Shown here: piece after piece, positions 44,575-57,800 of the stretch
How the letters are laid out: the number at the start of each line of letters is the position of its first letter
How positions within the stretch are numbered: position 1 is the stretch's first letter
Assembly (NCBI GenBank): GCA_020636355.1
Contig: JACJYB010000013.1
Location: forward strand, 76,428-140,427
Reading direction: 5' to 3'
DNA: 64,000 nt
Origin: Lewinellaceae bacterium
GTDB taxonomy: Bacteria; Bacteroidota; Bacteroidia; Chitinophagales; Saprospiraceae
The notes under the pieces: model-generated
What the model saw: only the letters and a program-made list of their open reading frames with translations
Told to the model about the DNA's origin: nothing
Database searches by the model: none
Translations under genes and position numbers: made by a program

Positions 44575-46719
44575 TTATTCCGTAAATATCTCCGTTATCC
44601 GTGACTCTCTTCCATCTTTTCCTTTTACCTTGATCCCATAATGATAGGTTGTCCGTCGTTTGATATCTGTGTCCTGCCAGGACGTAACACCGGATAGATG
44701 CTTGTAGGTTTGTAAAGGCTGAGTATCTATACTCCGATACAGAATAAAAGAATATTCATCTGCCTGCGAATAAGACCACTGCAATGTTGCCGATACTTTA
44801 TCCAATTCAACCTTAAAGCTTTCAACATCCGGCAGATAAAAAGGACGCAACGGAGAGAGCAATAAAGTTTTTGAGTGACAACCTGATTGCCATCATCATC
44901 CTTCGTTACAAGCCGGTATTCGTATAGCCCCCTTCAACCAGGTCGGTATCCATATATACGGTTGATGTATCTGAAAAATCGGTAACCTGGCTCCATGGGC
45001 CCTCATCTGCACGACGTTCCAGATGTACGGATTCAACATCCGCACTGACACTCCTGAGCCAATAAAGTCTGATGGTATCTTCGCTGACCCTGTAATCGGA
45101 AAAAATGGATGGCGATGGAGGTATTACATCCGGCTTTTTAACTTCAGAAGTTCTGAGGCTTCGGAGGCATTGTAACTCCAATCAACGGCAATCACATAAA
45201 AGTACATGCGTTCCGTGAGGAATGCAGATTAAGCGAATCGACAAAATAAGTATGCGTCAGGTAGGATCCGGGTACCACGGCAAATTCTCCATTTGCATCA
45301 TTCGCATAATGGATCAGATAACCCGGATATCTTTGTCTGCCGGAGCATCCCATTCTACCAGAAGCCTACCCGAAGAATCGATCTGATACTGTAAGTTTTG
45401 CGGTGGTTGGGGAGCCAGTTCATCGGTCGTGATGGCAAAACGAACCGGAGACAAGGCTTCATTGCCACTGTGGTCTACTAGAGGCTACGTAATAATAGTT
45501 GGTCTTTGCTGATCCGGATCGACATCGACGAATTCTCGTACGTCGACAGGTAGGAGGGTTTCGTTCTGTCTGATAAAATTCCGTCAGCGTCAGTAGCAGC
45601 ATAAACATTGAACCCGGCCAGATCCGGCGTTTGATCCTCAATCTGCCAGTCAAGTACGAGCGCATGGTCCTGCATCTCACGGATCTCCAGTTCGGCAGGA
45701 GCTGAGGGAGGCGTTCTATCTACTCCGGCAGCCCTCACGAACCGGGATGGGTTCGATTCTTCGGCAAAAGCGTCGATTCCGATCACCCGGTAATAATAAG
45801 AGATTCCATTTTCTGCAACAGTATCCGTATAGATGATTAGATCATTATCCGGACGTAAGTTGGTCACGGCATTAATGAAAGGCTGATCGTTCAGTCGTTC
45901 AAAATGAATGCTGTCCCTACCCTGCCTGATCCAATACCCTGAAAATCCGGGACGGCTACCATACCACCGTACCTGAATAGTGTATTCTTCTTCCACCGGA
46001 TCCAGCAAGACAGGTCCCGGTGAAGTGGAAGGTTTTTCAAAACCCAGCACCTGATAAGTTGTGTCTGAAGCGTACCCGGATGACGCATCGTAAATGAAGA
46101 TCCGGTACAGTCCATACGTATTGGCAGAGGTATCTTTTTCCAGAAATAATAGTCCGGACGCTTCGGCTGCCTTCCTGTCAAAGTCCGCTGCCAGCAGATT
46201 GTAGCCCAGGCGATTCTCTTCATCACGTGCTATATCAACAAATCCGCCACCGGCATTGCGTTCCCCGTAGATGGCCATAGCCGCAGCTGCTGTGTACGGC
46301 GTTTGATCATTGACAATGGATTGCCACTCATCCAGCGGCCATGGCTTGATGGGCGACTCGGTTACCGGAACAAAAGGGTTTTCCCGGAAGGTACCCTTGC
46401 TTCAATACTTGTCTTTCCAGCCGATAACCATATCGCATGCCCATCTGCCAGGTCACCGGATTGGTAGGAGCCCACCGGATAAGCAAACCCTGCTGGGTTG
46501 ATTTTTCAATGAGTTGGATGTCCGGTAAAGCTGGTGCTGCCTGATCGGCAACGGCGTCTGAAAAGGCACCTCTCTGACCTGAATTAAACTGTCCTGTGCA
46601 TGCACTAAAGGAGTCATTATTATTCCAAAGCAAAGGACAAACCATGCTTTGTGTAATCCTGGAATGTCAGAGAGCCAATGACAATCTTTCAGCTTAGCAA
46701 CTATGTTCGGACGGGTCAT
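44575..46719 (-). pseudogene. Gene D: exported fibronectin type III-like protein, frame broken
   Basis: The ATG at 46719 begins 12 bp after gene C's stop and encodes an N-terminal hydrophobic signal (HKAWFVLCFGIIMTPLVHAQ). Reading across at least five frame changes (near 46.56, 46.39, 45.48, 45.2-45.4 and 44.9 kb) gives one continuous protein of about 715 residues. It is made of fibronectin III-like modules (DRTPPSAPAELEIREM, ISYYYRVIGIDAFAEES, YHYGIKVKGKDGRE) and ends at 44575. No frame-intact version exists in this sequence. The coding signal is strong in every piece, so the breaks may be sequence errors rather than decay. It is the last gene of the A-D cluster. Confidence 0.75.
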
Positions 46720-46730
46720 TTCTTTCGGTT

Positions 46731-49700
46731 TTAATAAAATGTTTTTAAGATGTAGGATTGGTGGTTCATCACCTTGCCTGCTTCAAAATAGGGCGTATTG
46801 TAGATCATGGTTATCCGGTAGGGTTCACTATTTGCTGGCCTTAATCGGGTATAATGATCTGCAGCCGTGATCCGGAATCCGTCAAATTGGGAATACTAGC
46901 AGGGTATAAATTTGAGTTAAACAACGTCGGCCAGGTAATTTTGTAAATACATTTACCGCTCCTGGTCTGCGCTGGGTATTGGATAATTTGACAGGTATTG
47001 GATGATCCAGTCCATTTTTTCAAATCCGAGTTAAACACGTGATTTTGCGTGTTCATTTGCAATGCACCCCATCCGGCCTGAAAGGCCGTTGAATACTGGT
47101 CTTTCAATCCCAGATAGACATTATCATCGTTGTTGAACTTCAAGTCTGTAGTATATGCAGGATAATAATTCTTTTCCTGACTGTACAGACGGTAGTAATT
47201 CGCCACCCTCATGCTGTAATAGAAATATTCGAAAAGGTTGCGGTAAGCATTCTTGGCGATGCCGGTCGCATAATCTTCTTTGACGAGTATGGTAGGAAAT
47301 TTGGGACCTGATTGTCGGTGAGATACCGCCATATCAGTTCTTCATGGCTAAAATATTCCTGATTTTGAAACCTATAAGTTACCCGGGGAACAGCCAGGTC
47401 GCTATTACGCTGATCATCCAATGTAGTGGGAAAATTCACTTTCTGATAAAGTGAGTTGTATTTGCTGGTCTTAAACTTATAGCTGAAAATAACATGCTCA
47501 GGAGGTGCCTCGCTGATGTAATTCTGATACGTCTGGCCTTTGGTAATGTACACGTAGTCCCCTTGCCGGCCTTGCCGGTCTGCAATCTCGTTGCCGGAGA
47601 GATTGTAATTCGTATTCTGGTAAGGTATCCGGACAAAATCCACCTGATATTGGGTATTGTTAGCCAATCGATCCGGCATGCCGAACGTGTAAACCGTACC
47701 ACCGTTGTACGTGGAAATGGCGGTTTCAAATTTTGCTGTGATGACAGGTCGGTAATCCGGGCAATCACTTTGGTAAACCATTGCTCTCCAGCTGGCTTCT
47801 GTTCCTGGAACAAATACCCGGTGCTGAGTGCTACCTCCATCAGACCCTGTTTGTATTTGTTTTCATCCTGGAGGTAATAGCTCTCATCTTTAAATGGATA
47901 AACCAACTTGACATTATCCAGGGTAATGTAATTCGGGAGCGCACCGGTCTGAAATACCACCTCTTTGTACTCCGTTAACGGTTGATTGGTTTTAGGATCA
48001 TAAAAGAGTGCCCAAGTCCCATTAACCCACTCATAGACCTGTAAGGTGACTGCAGTTTTATAGGTGGTGTAGGGCTCCAAACGTTCCTGAATACGCAGGG
48101 TCGATGAAAGAAGATCTGCGGAGGTCTCCAGGCTGGCAGGAATACTCCGGTTACTCTTGAGATTAATCAGTGTAAAACTGGCCATCCTTACGTCAAAGTT
48201 GCGGTAGGTAGCCACGCCGGCATCATTATGTGAAACCGGAACATCGTATTTGCCAATGTGGTTTTCAAAACTCACCCGTGGGTTTACAAAGACAGAAACA
48301 TCTTTGGTTCCGGAGCCCGGGTCCATGTCGGCGATGAAATGTACTCCGGCAAATGGGTCCGAAACAACTTCTTCGCATTTCTCTCCAACTTCAACCGAAA
48401 AACTGGTATTGCCTTTGAGTAAACCGCCTAATACTTCATAGCCCATCCGGGCTTGTCCTTTGACCCAAATGGGGTTGGGCAGCCCGCCCTGGATCAGCAT
48501 GACCGCATAGATCTTTGCCAGAGAGAATTTACCCGTATAAAACCACAGATCCACATCCAGGCCTATGTCGCCTTCCAGACCGGCATATACCTGGCCATTG
48601 GCATAATACCCGGCCATACCGATCGCTTCTCCACTTTGCCGACAGGTCACACCGGGATGATTGAGCAGGCTGAGATCAAAACCAAACATGGCCCTAAAGT
48701 TGGCATACAGGATGGAAGCCTGAATATCCAGTTTGTAATCAAGACTCATACCGATAGCAAAGCCATCACTTTCACGTGTTTGTTGTTTTCCGCTAACCCG
48801 GGCAGCCTGGAAATTACCATCCGTGCCCCGGTTGAACAGGCCGGTAATGAAAGGATCTATGCGTGCTTCTTCAAATACGACACCATTGCCCATCATCAGA
48901 TAAGCCTTGGCATCCACACCGTAGTTGATCCCGGGCAATTGCAGGCGTACGAGACCGGGAAGGCTGGGCCGGCCCATCAACAAGGACCATTTGTCAGCAT
49001 CCACATGCATGGTTGAAGTGACTACCTGATTGGGTTTGCCTCCCGGCATGGCACCGGTAATCAACCCCTGAGCCACATTGGCATAAATATCCAGATTGGC
49101 GTCAAAGGTGGTTTCCTCGCCTTTGATGTTGAGTTTAGCAGCCAGGTCTATCTTGATACCGTCCAGTTCTCCGGGAGCCTGTTCTTTCATCTCCGGCTGA
49201 AGCATGTAGGCCTCCCCGGCGAGCGAGATGTTGTTGATGCCTCCATCTCCGTTAAACTCACCCTGCAGGGCTGTTTTCGCCCAGAAGACCTGAGGCTGGG
49301 TGATGGAGAAGGTTAACCCTGCACGCAGCCCCAGCAGGGTTTGGTTGTCAGGAGTATAACGTTGCTCCGGAGTGCCGAATGGTTGTTTCTCCTTCATATG
49401 GTAGTATGCCCCGCCATTAAATCCGTAGATCTGCAGATATTGACCGACCACAAATAACGGGGTTGGCGGACCATTGGAAGAGCCACCTTTTTCCAGGTCT
49501 CCAAACAGGTACCAATAGGTATAGTCCGGTTTATTACCAAACCGGGCATCCAATCGGACATCGACAAGAGGCATTTCACTTCCAGGTTACCCAGCATGCC
49601 ATTTCCAAAGTCCGGATCACTGTTGTAAAATCCCAGCTTACCGGCAATCTCAATGGCTTTGAGCTCACCTTCGATGGAAAGGAATCCAGCCGGAATGCAT

Positions 49701-52700
49701 CATAAGCCAAGGAATAACCACTGCCAGAGGACTTAACCCTGGAAGAAATGGTAAATGCTCCCTTGGCCGTAATTGCAAATCCCTCTTGTTTTTTACCTGC
49801 TGATTGAGAACCGGTTGCCGTTTTGTTTTGCCCGCCTACCAGGATTACCGAAGGTTGAACTTCCAGGTTGACAAGCAGACCATCCGTCATAGTCACTTCC
49901 TCCTGTTCTTGCCCGGATTCGCCAAATGTAAATTCAACTTTGTCCAGATTTAGGAAAAGCCATTCATCCTGGCGGGTGATTCCGGAGCTTCCGGCTCCGT
50001 GGCTTGTGATGCCGGACCGGCATCTGCAGTGTTTGACCTGGTATCTGGTTGGTATTGCCAGTCAGATCTTTGAGGTTTATGCCCGTCAGGCTTAACACCG
50101 GTCGTTTGAAGATCAATGGGCTGGCTTTACCCGGGTGGATTGGGGTGTGGCCTGAGAAGCAGCAGCAGTCGTAGTTTGAGTCGTATTGCTTTTACGGGTC
50201 ATACGGCTCAGCTCCATACCCTCAAATCGGATTCCTGGCAATTCAATGGCTGGAGTTCCTGCATCTCTTGCGGCATTTGCCCTTCGATGAGGTTCATTTT
50301 TAGCGATATCTTGCCTGCCAACTGCGCAGAAAAGCCTTTTTCCGTTTTATCGTTTTTGAGTATAAATTGGGACGTTTCATCAAAATCGATATGCGCCTTC
50401 AGCCAATCCAAATCGTAACCCTCCTGGTCGGGTTTGACAATGAAAGCCATTTGCAATGGTTCCGTTGATCCTGGTCCAGCAGGGTTAATGGCATTGGTTG
50501 GGGCAATTGTTGTGGTAGTGGATTTAGCCCGGTCTATACACCTTCATAGTTGAGGAAAGAGCCTTCGGGCAGAATAGGTGTCCAATCGGCCGGTCATCCT
50601 GACTTGTTTGAAATCTCCACGGATGATGTCCAGGTTCAAAGCATCAATGGATACAGCAAAACCTTCCAGTGATCCTTTATCGATGGAGAGAAGATGCTCT
50701 GCAGCACCTGCGACAGAGATCCCACATCATCTTTAATGAAATTCCTGATGCCGGCGGTAAGCCGTTCGTCGGAAGGTGATGCCAGCCAGTCCACGGGCGC
50801 TTTGATCAGAGCCTGCTCAAACCAGATCCCTTTCCAGGTTTTGTCTGTAGCCTGTCTGGCATACCCTTGCGGAAATGCGATCCCTGGTGGATTGGACAGG
50901 TCGGAGGCATCATAATAGCCATTCTTTAGTTCAAAACTAAATCCTTCCAATCCGGGAATCTGACAAGGTGATATGGAAGCTGACAACAGATAATTGCTGG
51001 CTTTCTGGAGGTACCGGATAAGGTCATTTTTACATTGCCATCTATCAGATTCCCTGTTTCGTCCTCCGGGATCAGGATGCTGCGGGTACAGGCAGCTCAG
51101 CGGTCAATTGGCCTTCTTTAAATCCACTGCAGTCCACCGTAACATAACATCCCTGAACATTACCTGAATTATGGGTATCGCTTGCTTTCAGGGTAAGGGT
51201 ACCCTGGCCGGTCTCAATGGCGTAATCTCTGGCCAGAAACAGTTTTACATCCGATCCGAATCCTGTTTGGGTGAAACAAATATTCGTAGCTCCCAGGGCA
51301 GGCACATACTGTCCCCAATCAGGGTTCTCCAAGCTTATCATCGCCGTCATGGTGGCTTGTCGCGGCGTAAAAATCATGTCAGTGATCCCCACAATCATCT
51401 TGTCGCCATCGACGTCTCGGTCAAATCCCAGAGGAAGCTTGGTCTCCTTCCCGGCCAGGGCTGAAACCAGTTTCCCGAAGTACGCAGCGCGGTACTAAGT
51501 GTCTTTGCCTGTTCAAAGTCCATATCGAGCAGGGTGCTTCCCGCTGTAGTAGCCAACCCATCAATCCGGGCTGTCGACTCGTCGTAGATCGCATGGGCCT
51601 CTCCGGCAAAAACAAATTTGCCCTTATTAGCTTTCATCCCGGTGAAGGCAACCTGTACTTTAATATTTCCCATGAAATTGATGGTAACGTATCCGTACCC
51701 TGATACCCTCCATTGGCATTATCCTTGAAACTTCACTAACGGTCAGCGCGAGCTTACCCATAAAATAAGACTGCCGCCTTTTGATAGGCTCTTCGATCTG
51801 ATCCACGGGCAAACTGGTGAGACATTCACCTCCACAGCCACTTGAATCAACCTTTGGTTCTTCACCATAAATGAATTGTACAATCGGACTGAAGCCTTCA
51901 TTTTCAAACTGGATGCGGTCATCATGCGGGCTCTCCACCTGGAGGATCATGGCATATTGATGGTTTTTCACCAAGGGGTGTTCCGGGTCCATCGTCAGTA
52001 CAGAGTCCCTGGCCCGCACCGGGATTTCCCACAGATAATCATAATCCCTGTTCTCGAAATTGACACGCTCGATCGATGTAATCTTTGCGTATCCATGTCC
52101 ACGACCTTTAACGAATATTGCAGGGACGCACTCAGTGCCGGATCTTCCAGTTCATGATCCCAGGAATAAGGCATACTACCCTGAGTAGCCAGATAGCCTC
52201 CTGACGCCGGTGCCAAAATCGTTGGCGCCGCAAGCTGTTCATTTTCAGGAATTTCCTCCTGTGCATCCGGCCCATAATAAAATGTCACCAGCTCACTTTG
52301 CCCACCAAATTGATAGCCAATGATTCCATCCGGGTCGTATGCGGTCACCCGGATTGCATATCGATGGCCTGTCACCAAAGGCAAGTCGATATCATTTTGC
52401 AGGGTGACGCTGAAGTTACCATCCAGGTCTTCTTCGTATTCGGGAGAAATACCCGGATCGAGCATGGCATTTCCACATTGCTAATATTTTGCTCTGTCAG
52501 ATCCAGGATCTTGAGAATAAAGTGGGTCCGCATTTGCGCTTCGGATCATTAACACCTGGGTCCAGGCAACCTGGATGGTTGGGTCCAGGGTATCCAATAC
52601 CTGTCCATCAAAGGCATCATGATCTGTGGCCGCTCCGGAAAGGTAACCGGAATTGAGTACATCCCTGTGAAGGGTCAGACAACGGCTGCCCCATCTCATC

Positions 52701-53125
52701 AAATGCCCGCAGGCAAGCTGATATTCTCCTTCCGGGATCTGTCGGTTCAGTAAAATGGCATCAATCTGCTCGCGCGACAATCCATTGATATCAAAATCGG
52801 AAGTTCCAATGTCAGCAATAAGTCCTGGATATCTGGGACTCAGCAAGTTGATTCCAGGTTCGACCCGGATTGCCGGGCCTAACAGGCCATTTGATTTTAC
52901 AGAAACCCGGCCGGACGTTTCCTGAAAACTGGCTTCAAATAGACATCCATCGCCTGATTGGTCGAATTGGTTATCTCGAACCAGATTTTTGCTCCAGGTA
53001 ATCGACATAGGCATCGAGATTGGCAGGATAAGGTGGCAATACGGATATGGTCACTTATGGGATAGCTTTGAGCCTGAATGATCAGTCCCCATACAGGCAA
53101 CCAGAAAGATTCCTGCTTTTTTCAT
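46731..53125 (-). pseudogene. Gene C: giant exported protein (~2100 residues), frame broken
   Basis: The start is MKKAGIFLVAC (ATG 53123-53125), a signal peptide resuming in another frame as WGLIIQAQSYP. The end is NHQSYILKTFY with stop at 46731-46733. Fragments in all three minus frames are collinear. The longest open stretch (47436-49574, 712 aa) holds repetitive beta-rich segments (DVDLWFYTGKFSLAKIY; LVRLQLPGINYGVDAKAYL). Earlier parts include PAIRVEPGINLLSPRYPG, FDINGLSREQIDAILLNR and QLACGHLMRW. I do not recognise a named family; I believe comparable giant proteins exist in other Bacteroidota. Small indels interrupt it at ten or more places. Its job is probably structural or adhesive. 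Confidence 0.72.
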
Positions 53126-54815
53126 TTGGTGGATTTTTTGATGGTAAATAGTAGCTGAATTTCGCTGTACCTCTGTATTCCTGGTATTTCCGGTCGGGGG
53201 CATTACGAAGACGACATTCCCATCCAGGCCAATGGTGAACGCTTGTTTTTCCGGTATTCCAAACTGAGCCTGGTGGTAAGCGTTGCCGTCCGGATTGCTG
53301 TTAAGGAAATTTTCAAAATATCCTGCTGATGGGCGGACCGATAACTGACGATCAAAAATCGCTTCTTCAGGCTAAAGCGATCCACCGATACGGGTAGACT
53401 GCCGGTCGGCAAATTCATTTTGGGTGCCCAGGATACTCCAGGCTACCTGAAGATCGGCCGGCTTGATCATCAGATTGTAGTTGATGGCCGCATTGTAATT
53501 CAGTATCTGCTGCCGAACCTCACCCAACGCATTCAGATCGTTGAGCTCCTGGTAATTTGCACTTAATGCAAGTGTAAAACATACTGGCGCTTCAAATTGA
53601 AACCTTGGTACCAAACCATAGGAAGTCGTCGCCCTGGCCAGCCGGATCGTATCGTCAATATTCAACAATCCGGGCGTTTGGTCATCCTGAAAATTAGCAA
53701 AGCGTCCGTTGACCGTGAAGAAAGTGAAAGGCCGTACACTCACATTCAGATTGGCTATTTTCCGGGTGTTGGTGTATTTGCGCAGGCCGTTCAGGTTGTT
53801 TCGTTGAATGCCGCCTTGTCCATTGAAAGTGAGACGGTTTTTCCATAGGTTGGCCTTAGTTTGAGGGTATAGTTCTCGTAATCTTCCTGGAAATAATAGG
53901 TGCCCAGGCTCTTATAGGCAGGGTCTACCCTTTTGTATTGACCACCAAATCCAATATTCTTAAAATTCAGATCTGCTGACACATCGCCGGCAAATTGCAG
54001 CTTGGACGAGATGTTTAAGGTGAACAGTTCATTGAGGCGGATCAGCGCAGGATCGGCATTCTCATCAAGAATCCCCAGCGCTTCCTGGTTACTGGTCAAT
54101 GCGCTGGCAGCTACATTTCCACGAATGGTAAGGAGTTTGACCGGCTGATTCCCATACTTAACCCCAGGACCAAATTTTCTTCCGGTTTTACCAGATCAGT
54201 CCGAATGGATAAATGGCTTACAGAAGTTAAATCGTCCTTGGCCCGGAAGGCAGTCAGGTCAATAAAATTATTGCCTTTGCCAACACCCAGTTTTACAGCC
54301 ATGGCTTGCCGACGATAACTGGGCAACAACTCGGCTCCCTCCACTAAGGTATCTATCTGGGTCAATGGATTTTCAAGGGTTCCATAGGTTGCCGCCAAGC
54401 GAAACACTCCGGGTGTAAGCTCCAGGGCTGCCCCTTTAATGATCTGCCCGGACAATGCATAAGGATGCCACTGAACACTCGTATTTCCGAGCTGTAATGA
54501 GATCCATTTGTAGGAGGATTGATGGAAACCGGTTGAAAGGAGAGGACAAGCTACCCTGCTGGTCGCGATAGGTAAAACTCAGGGAATGTCAAATCCATAG
54601 AGGGTGATCACCGGAGCGGCAGTGATGTAATAGGCAAATGGACTCCTGCGGTTGGCAATACCTTGTGCCTGGTAGACAGAGGTACCGATCGACAGGCTCC
54701 GGACAAAGCAATCGGGGTGGACTGGTCAAATTGCTCAACCGCTGGGCAGCTACTGCGCACAGGCAAGGAGCAGGAGGCACAAAACACCTGATGTTGTGCG
54801 AAAAGATGGACGCAT
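53082..54815 (-). pseudogene. Gene B: outer-membrane beta-barrel-like protein, frame broken
   Basis: The start is ATG 54813-54815, with signal MRPSFRTTSGVLCLLLLACAQ. After a frame change the chain continues SVYQAQGIANRRSPFAYYI, then FSFTYRDQQGSLSSPFNRF, then KPEENLVLGLSM. Later parts (YKRVDPAYKSLGTYYFQED, VSVRPFTFFTVNGRF) show the short aromatic, alternating strands of a large outer-membrane barrel. The end is uncertain because of breaks; in the most plausible frame it reads KFSYYLPSKNPPNE and stops near 53082, overlapping gene C. I recall similar proteins beside giant secreted proteins in other Bacteroidota but cannot name the family. Confidence 0.68.
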
Positions 54816-54871
54816 AGGTATGCTGTTTATTTTGATCGCATTCAGATTTGAGCACCAAAGCAGTCCGGCAA

Positions 54872-57800
54872 CTAGTGCACGATGATAACCGGCCTGGACG
54901 TAAGCACGTTTCGGAAATGACTTCAATACATACCAGCCCTCCGACAACTGATAAGCAGGTATGCGGTCCTGGACCGTACCCCTGGAATATTCTTTTTCCC
55001 ACCTGATACGGCCGGTGAGGTCGATCAACAGCATCCGGGTAGATTGATATTGATCCCGCAACGCCAGGTCAATGTTCACGTATTCATCTCCCGGATTGGG
55101 AAATACCTGCAGATGTTCAACATAACGGCTATCCTGCACCGCAGTCGATGCATCGATACCAAAAGAAAACTCCTCCGTACAGCCGTATTTGTCGGTCACC
55201 TGGACCCAATGGGTGTCCAGTGAAAGATCAATCGTCATAAAACTCGTATCACCATTATCCCATAACACCTGGAAAGGGCCTGTACCTGAAGTTACGAAAA
55301 CAGATGCATCTCCCAAATCGCCATTGGGGTGGATGGACGTATTGATGGTCACCTGGATGGGTGGAGGATTCGTAACCATGACCGACTTACTTACCGTACA
55401 TCCGAGCTGAATCACTAACGGTCAATGTGTACTGGCCGGCTTTCGTCACTACCGGATCTGACAGATCCGACATGAAGCCATCCGGGCCTGACCAGGAAAA
55501 GGATGTTCCTACCATGGAGGTAGCACTTATCTGAAGGGTCCCGTTATTGCATGGAATAATACCACCGCTGACCTGCAGATCCGGTAACGAAACGTCTTTC
55601 TGAACCGTAAGCTGGGCACTATCCATACAGTTTTGTGTATTGGAGACAACCAGGAATAATTACCGGGATCAAACACCTGAATCATCATATCCTCCGCAGA
55701 AAACCATCCGGACCCGTCCATTGATACCGGATGGCATCTGCAGATATTCCGGTCAACAGGACGGAATTATTTGAGCAGGTTAGCAAACTGTCACCTGAAA
55801 TAGTGACTGATGGGCTCGACAATAATGCCTGATATTCATCACTTCTGGGACAACCATTACGACCAGTGAACGTGACCTTATACAGGCCTTCCTGGTGAAT
55901 ATCAATCCAGGCAGAATCGGCACTGAAGTTGTCCGGACCTGACCAGGTAAATACTCGGGCAAGGCATTGGATAATGCTGTCAATCGCTGGGTATGGTCCA
56001 TACAATTGACGGTACCCGCTGTGATATTTATGAGAGGAGATGCCGTATCCCGGATCACCGTTATGCTTTTCTTCCTGGAGCATCCGTTGGCCCTGGTTAC
56101 GAATACGAAAATACTTACCCGGTGATTTTACCCATGGATTTGAATCAGGAAACACAATGGTATCAGCATAGGCCCAAAAGTAGGTTATGTCTGGTTGTGT
56201 GGACAAGACGGTGAGTTGAACGGAATCCTTCAGGCATGTCAGGGTATCATTTTTGACTGTAAAATTGGGCAACGATTGGTCGGCAATGACATCAAGCTCA
56301 AAAGTTGTAACGCAACCATTTGCCCCTTTGACCGCACCCTGATATATTCCGCTTCGTTTACCCAGGGATTCATTTCGCAGAAGTAAATCCTGCTGGTCCC
56401 GTCCAAGCAATCTGATTCTGCTGCTGATCAACTTGGAGTGACAGTTGCAACGAATCCACATCGCAGGTTAGGTATCGCTCATCACATGAACTACAGGTAG
56501 AGCGTTATCCTGGACAATGGTCAATGAAGCCATCGTTTTGCATCCATTCGGTGCTGTCACCACCAGGGTATAATCCCCGGGAGTTTTCGTCCACGGATTC
56601 AGTTCGCCAGAGTGGAAATTCCCGGACCGCTCCATGCATAGGTATAATCGCTGACCGCCGGGCTCACAAACAGCCGCAGGGAGTCTTTCGAGCAGGTCAG
56701 CGTGTCGTCGTGCAATTCGAAGGCGGGCGGTGTCTGGTCGGACACGATCGTGAGCGAAGCCATCGTAGCACAACCATTCGGTGCTTTCACTACCAGGGTA
56801 TAATCCCCGGGTCTTCGTCCACGGATTCAGTTCGCTGGAGTGAAATTACCGGGACCGCTCCATGCATAGGTATAATCACTGACCGCCGGACTTACGAACA
56901 GCCGCAGGGAGTCTTTCGAGCAGGTCAGCGTGTCATCGTGCAATTGAAGGCAGGTGGTGTCTGGTCGGACACGATTGTCATGAAGCCATCGTACTGCATC
57001 CGTTGGGAGCTGTCACCACCAGGGTATAATCCCCGGAGTCTGCGTCCACGGATTCAGTTCGCTGGAGGAAATTACCGGGACCGCTCCATGCATAGGTATA
57101 ATCGCTGACCGCCGGACTTACAAACAACCGCAGGAGTCTTTCGAGCAGATCAGCGTATCATCGTGCAATTCAAAGGCGGGTGGTGTCTGGTCGGATACGA
57201 TCGTCAGCGAAGATCGTTGAACATCCGTTGGGAGCTGTCACCAGCAGGGTATAATCCCCGAGTCTTCGTCCACGGATTCAGTTCGCTGGAGTGGAAATTA
57301 CCGGACCGCTCCATGCATAGGTATAATCGCTGACCGCCGGGCTCACAAACAGCCGCAGGGAGTCTTTCGAGCAGGTCAGCGTGTCATCGTGCAATTCGAA
57401 GGCGGGCGGTGTCTGATCGGACACGATTGTCAATGAAGCCATCGTACTGCATCCGTTGGGAGCTGTCACCACCAGGGTATAATCCCGGAGTCTTCGTCCA
57501 CGGATTCAGTTCGCTGGGTGGAAATTACCGGGACCGCTCCATGCATAGGTATAATCGCTGACCGCCGGACTGACAAACAACCGCAGGGAGTCTTTCGAGC
57601 AGGTCAACGTGTCATCGTGCAATTCGAAGGCGGGTGGTGTCTGGTCGGACACGATCGTCAGCGAAGCCATCGTTGAGCATCCGTTGGGAGCGGTCACCAC
57701 AAGCGTATAATCCCGGGGTGTTCGTCCACGGATTCAGTTCTCCAGAATGGAAATTATCAGGGCCGCTCCATGCATAGGTGTAATCGCTGACCACCGGACT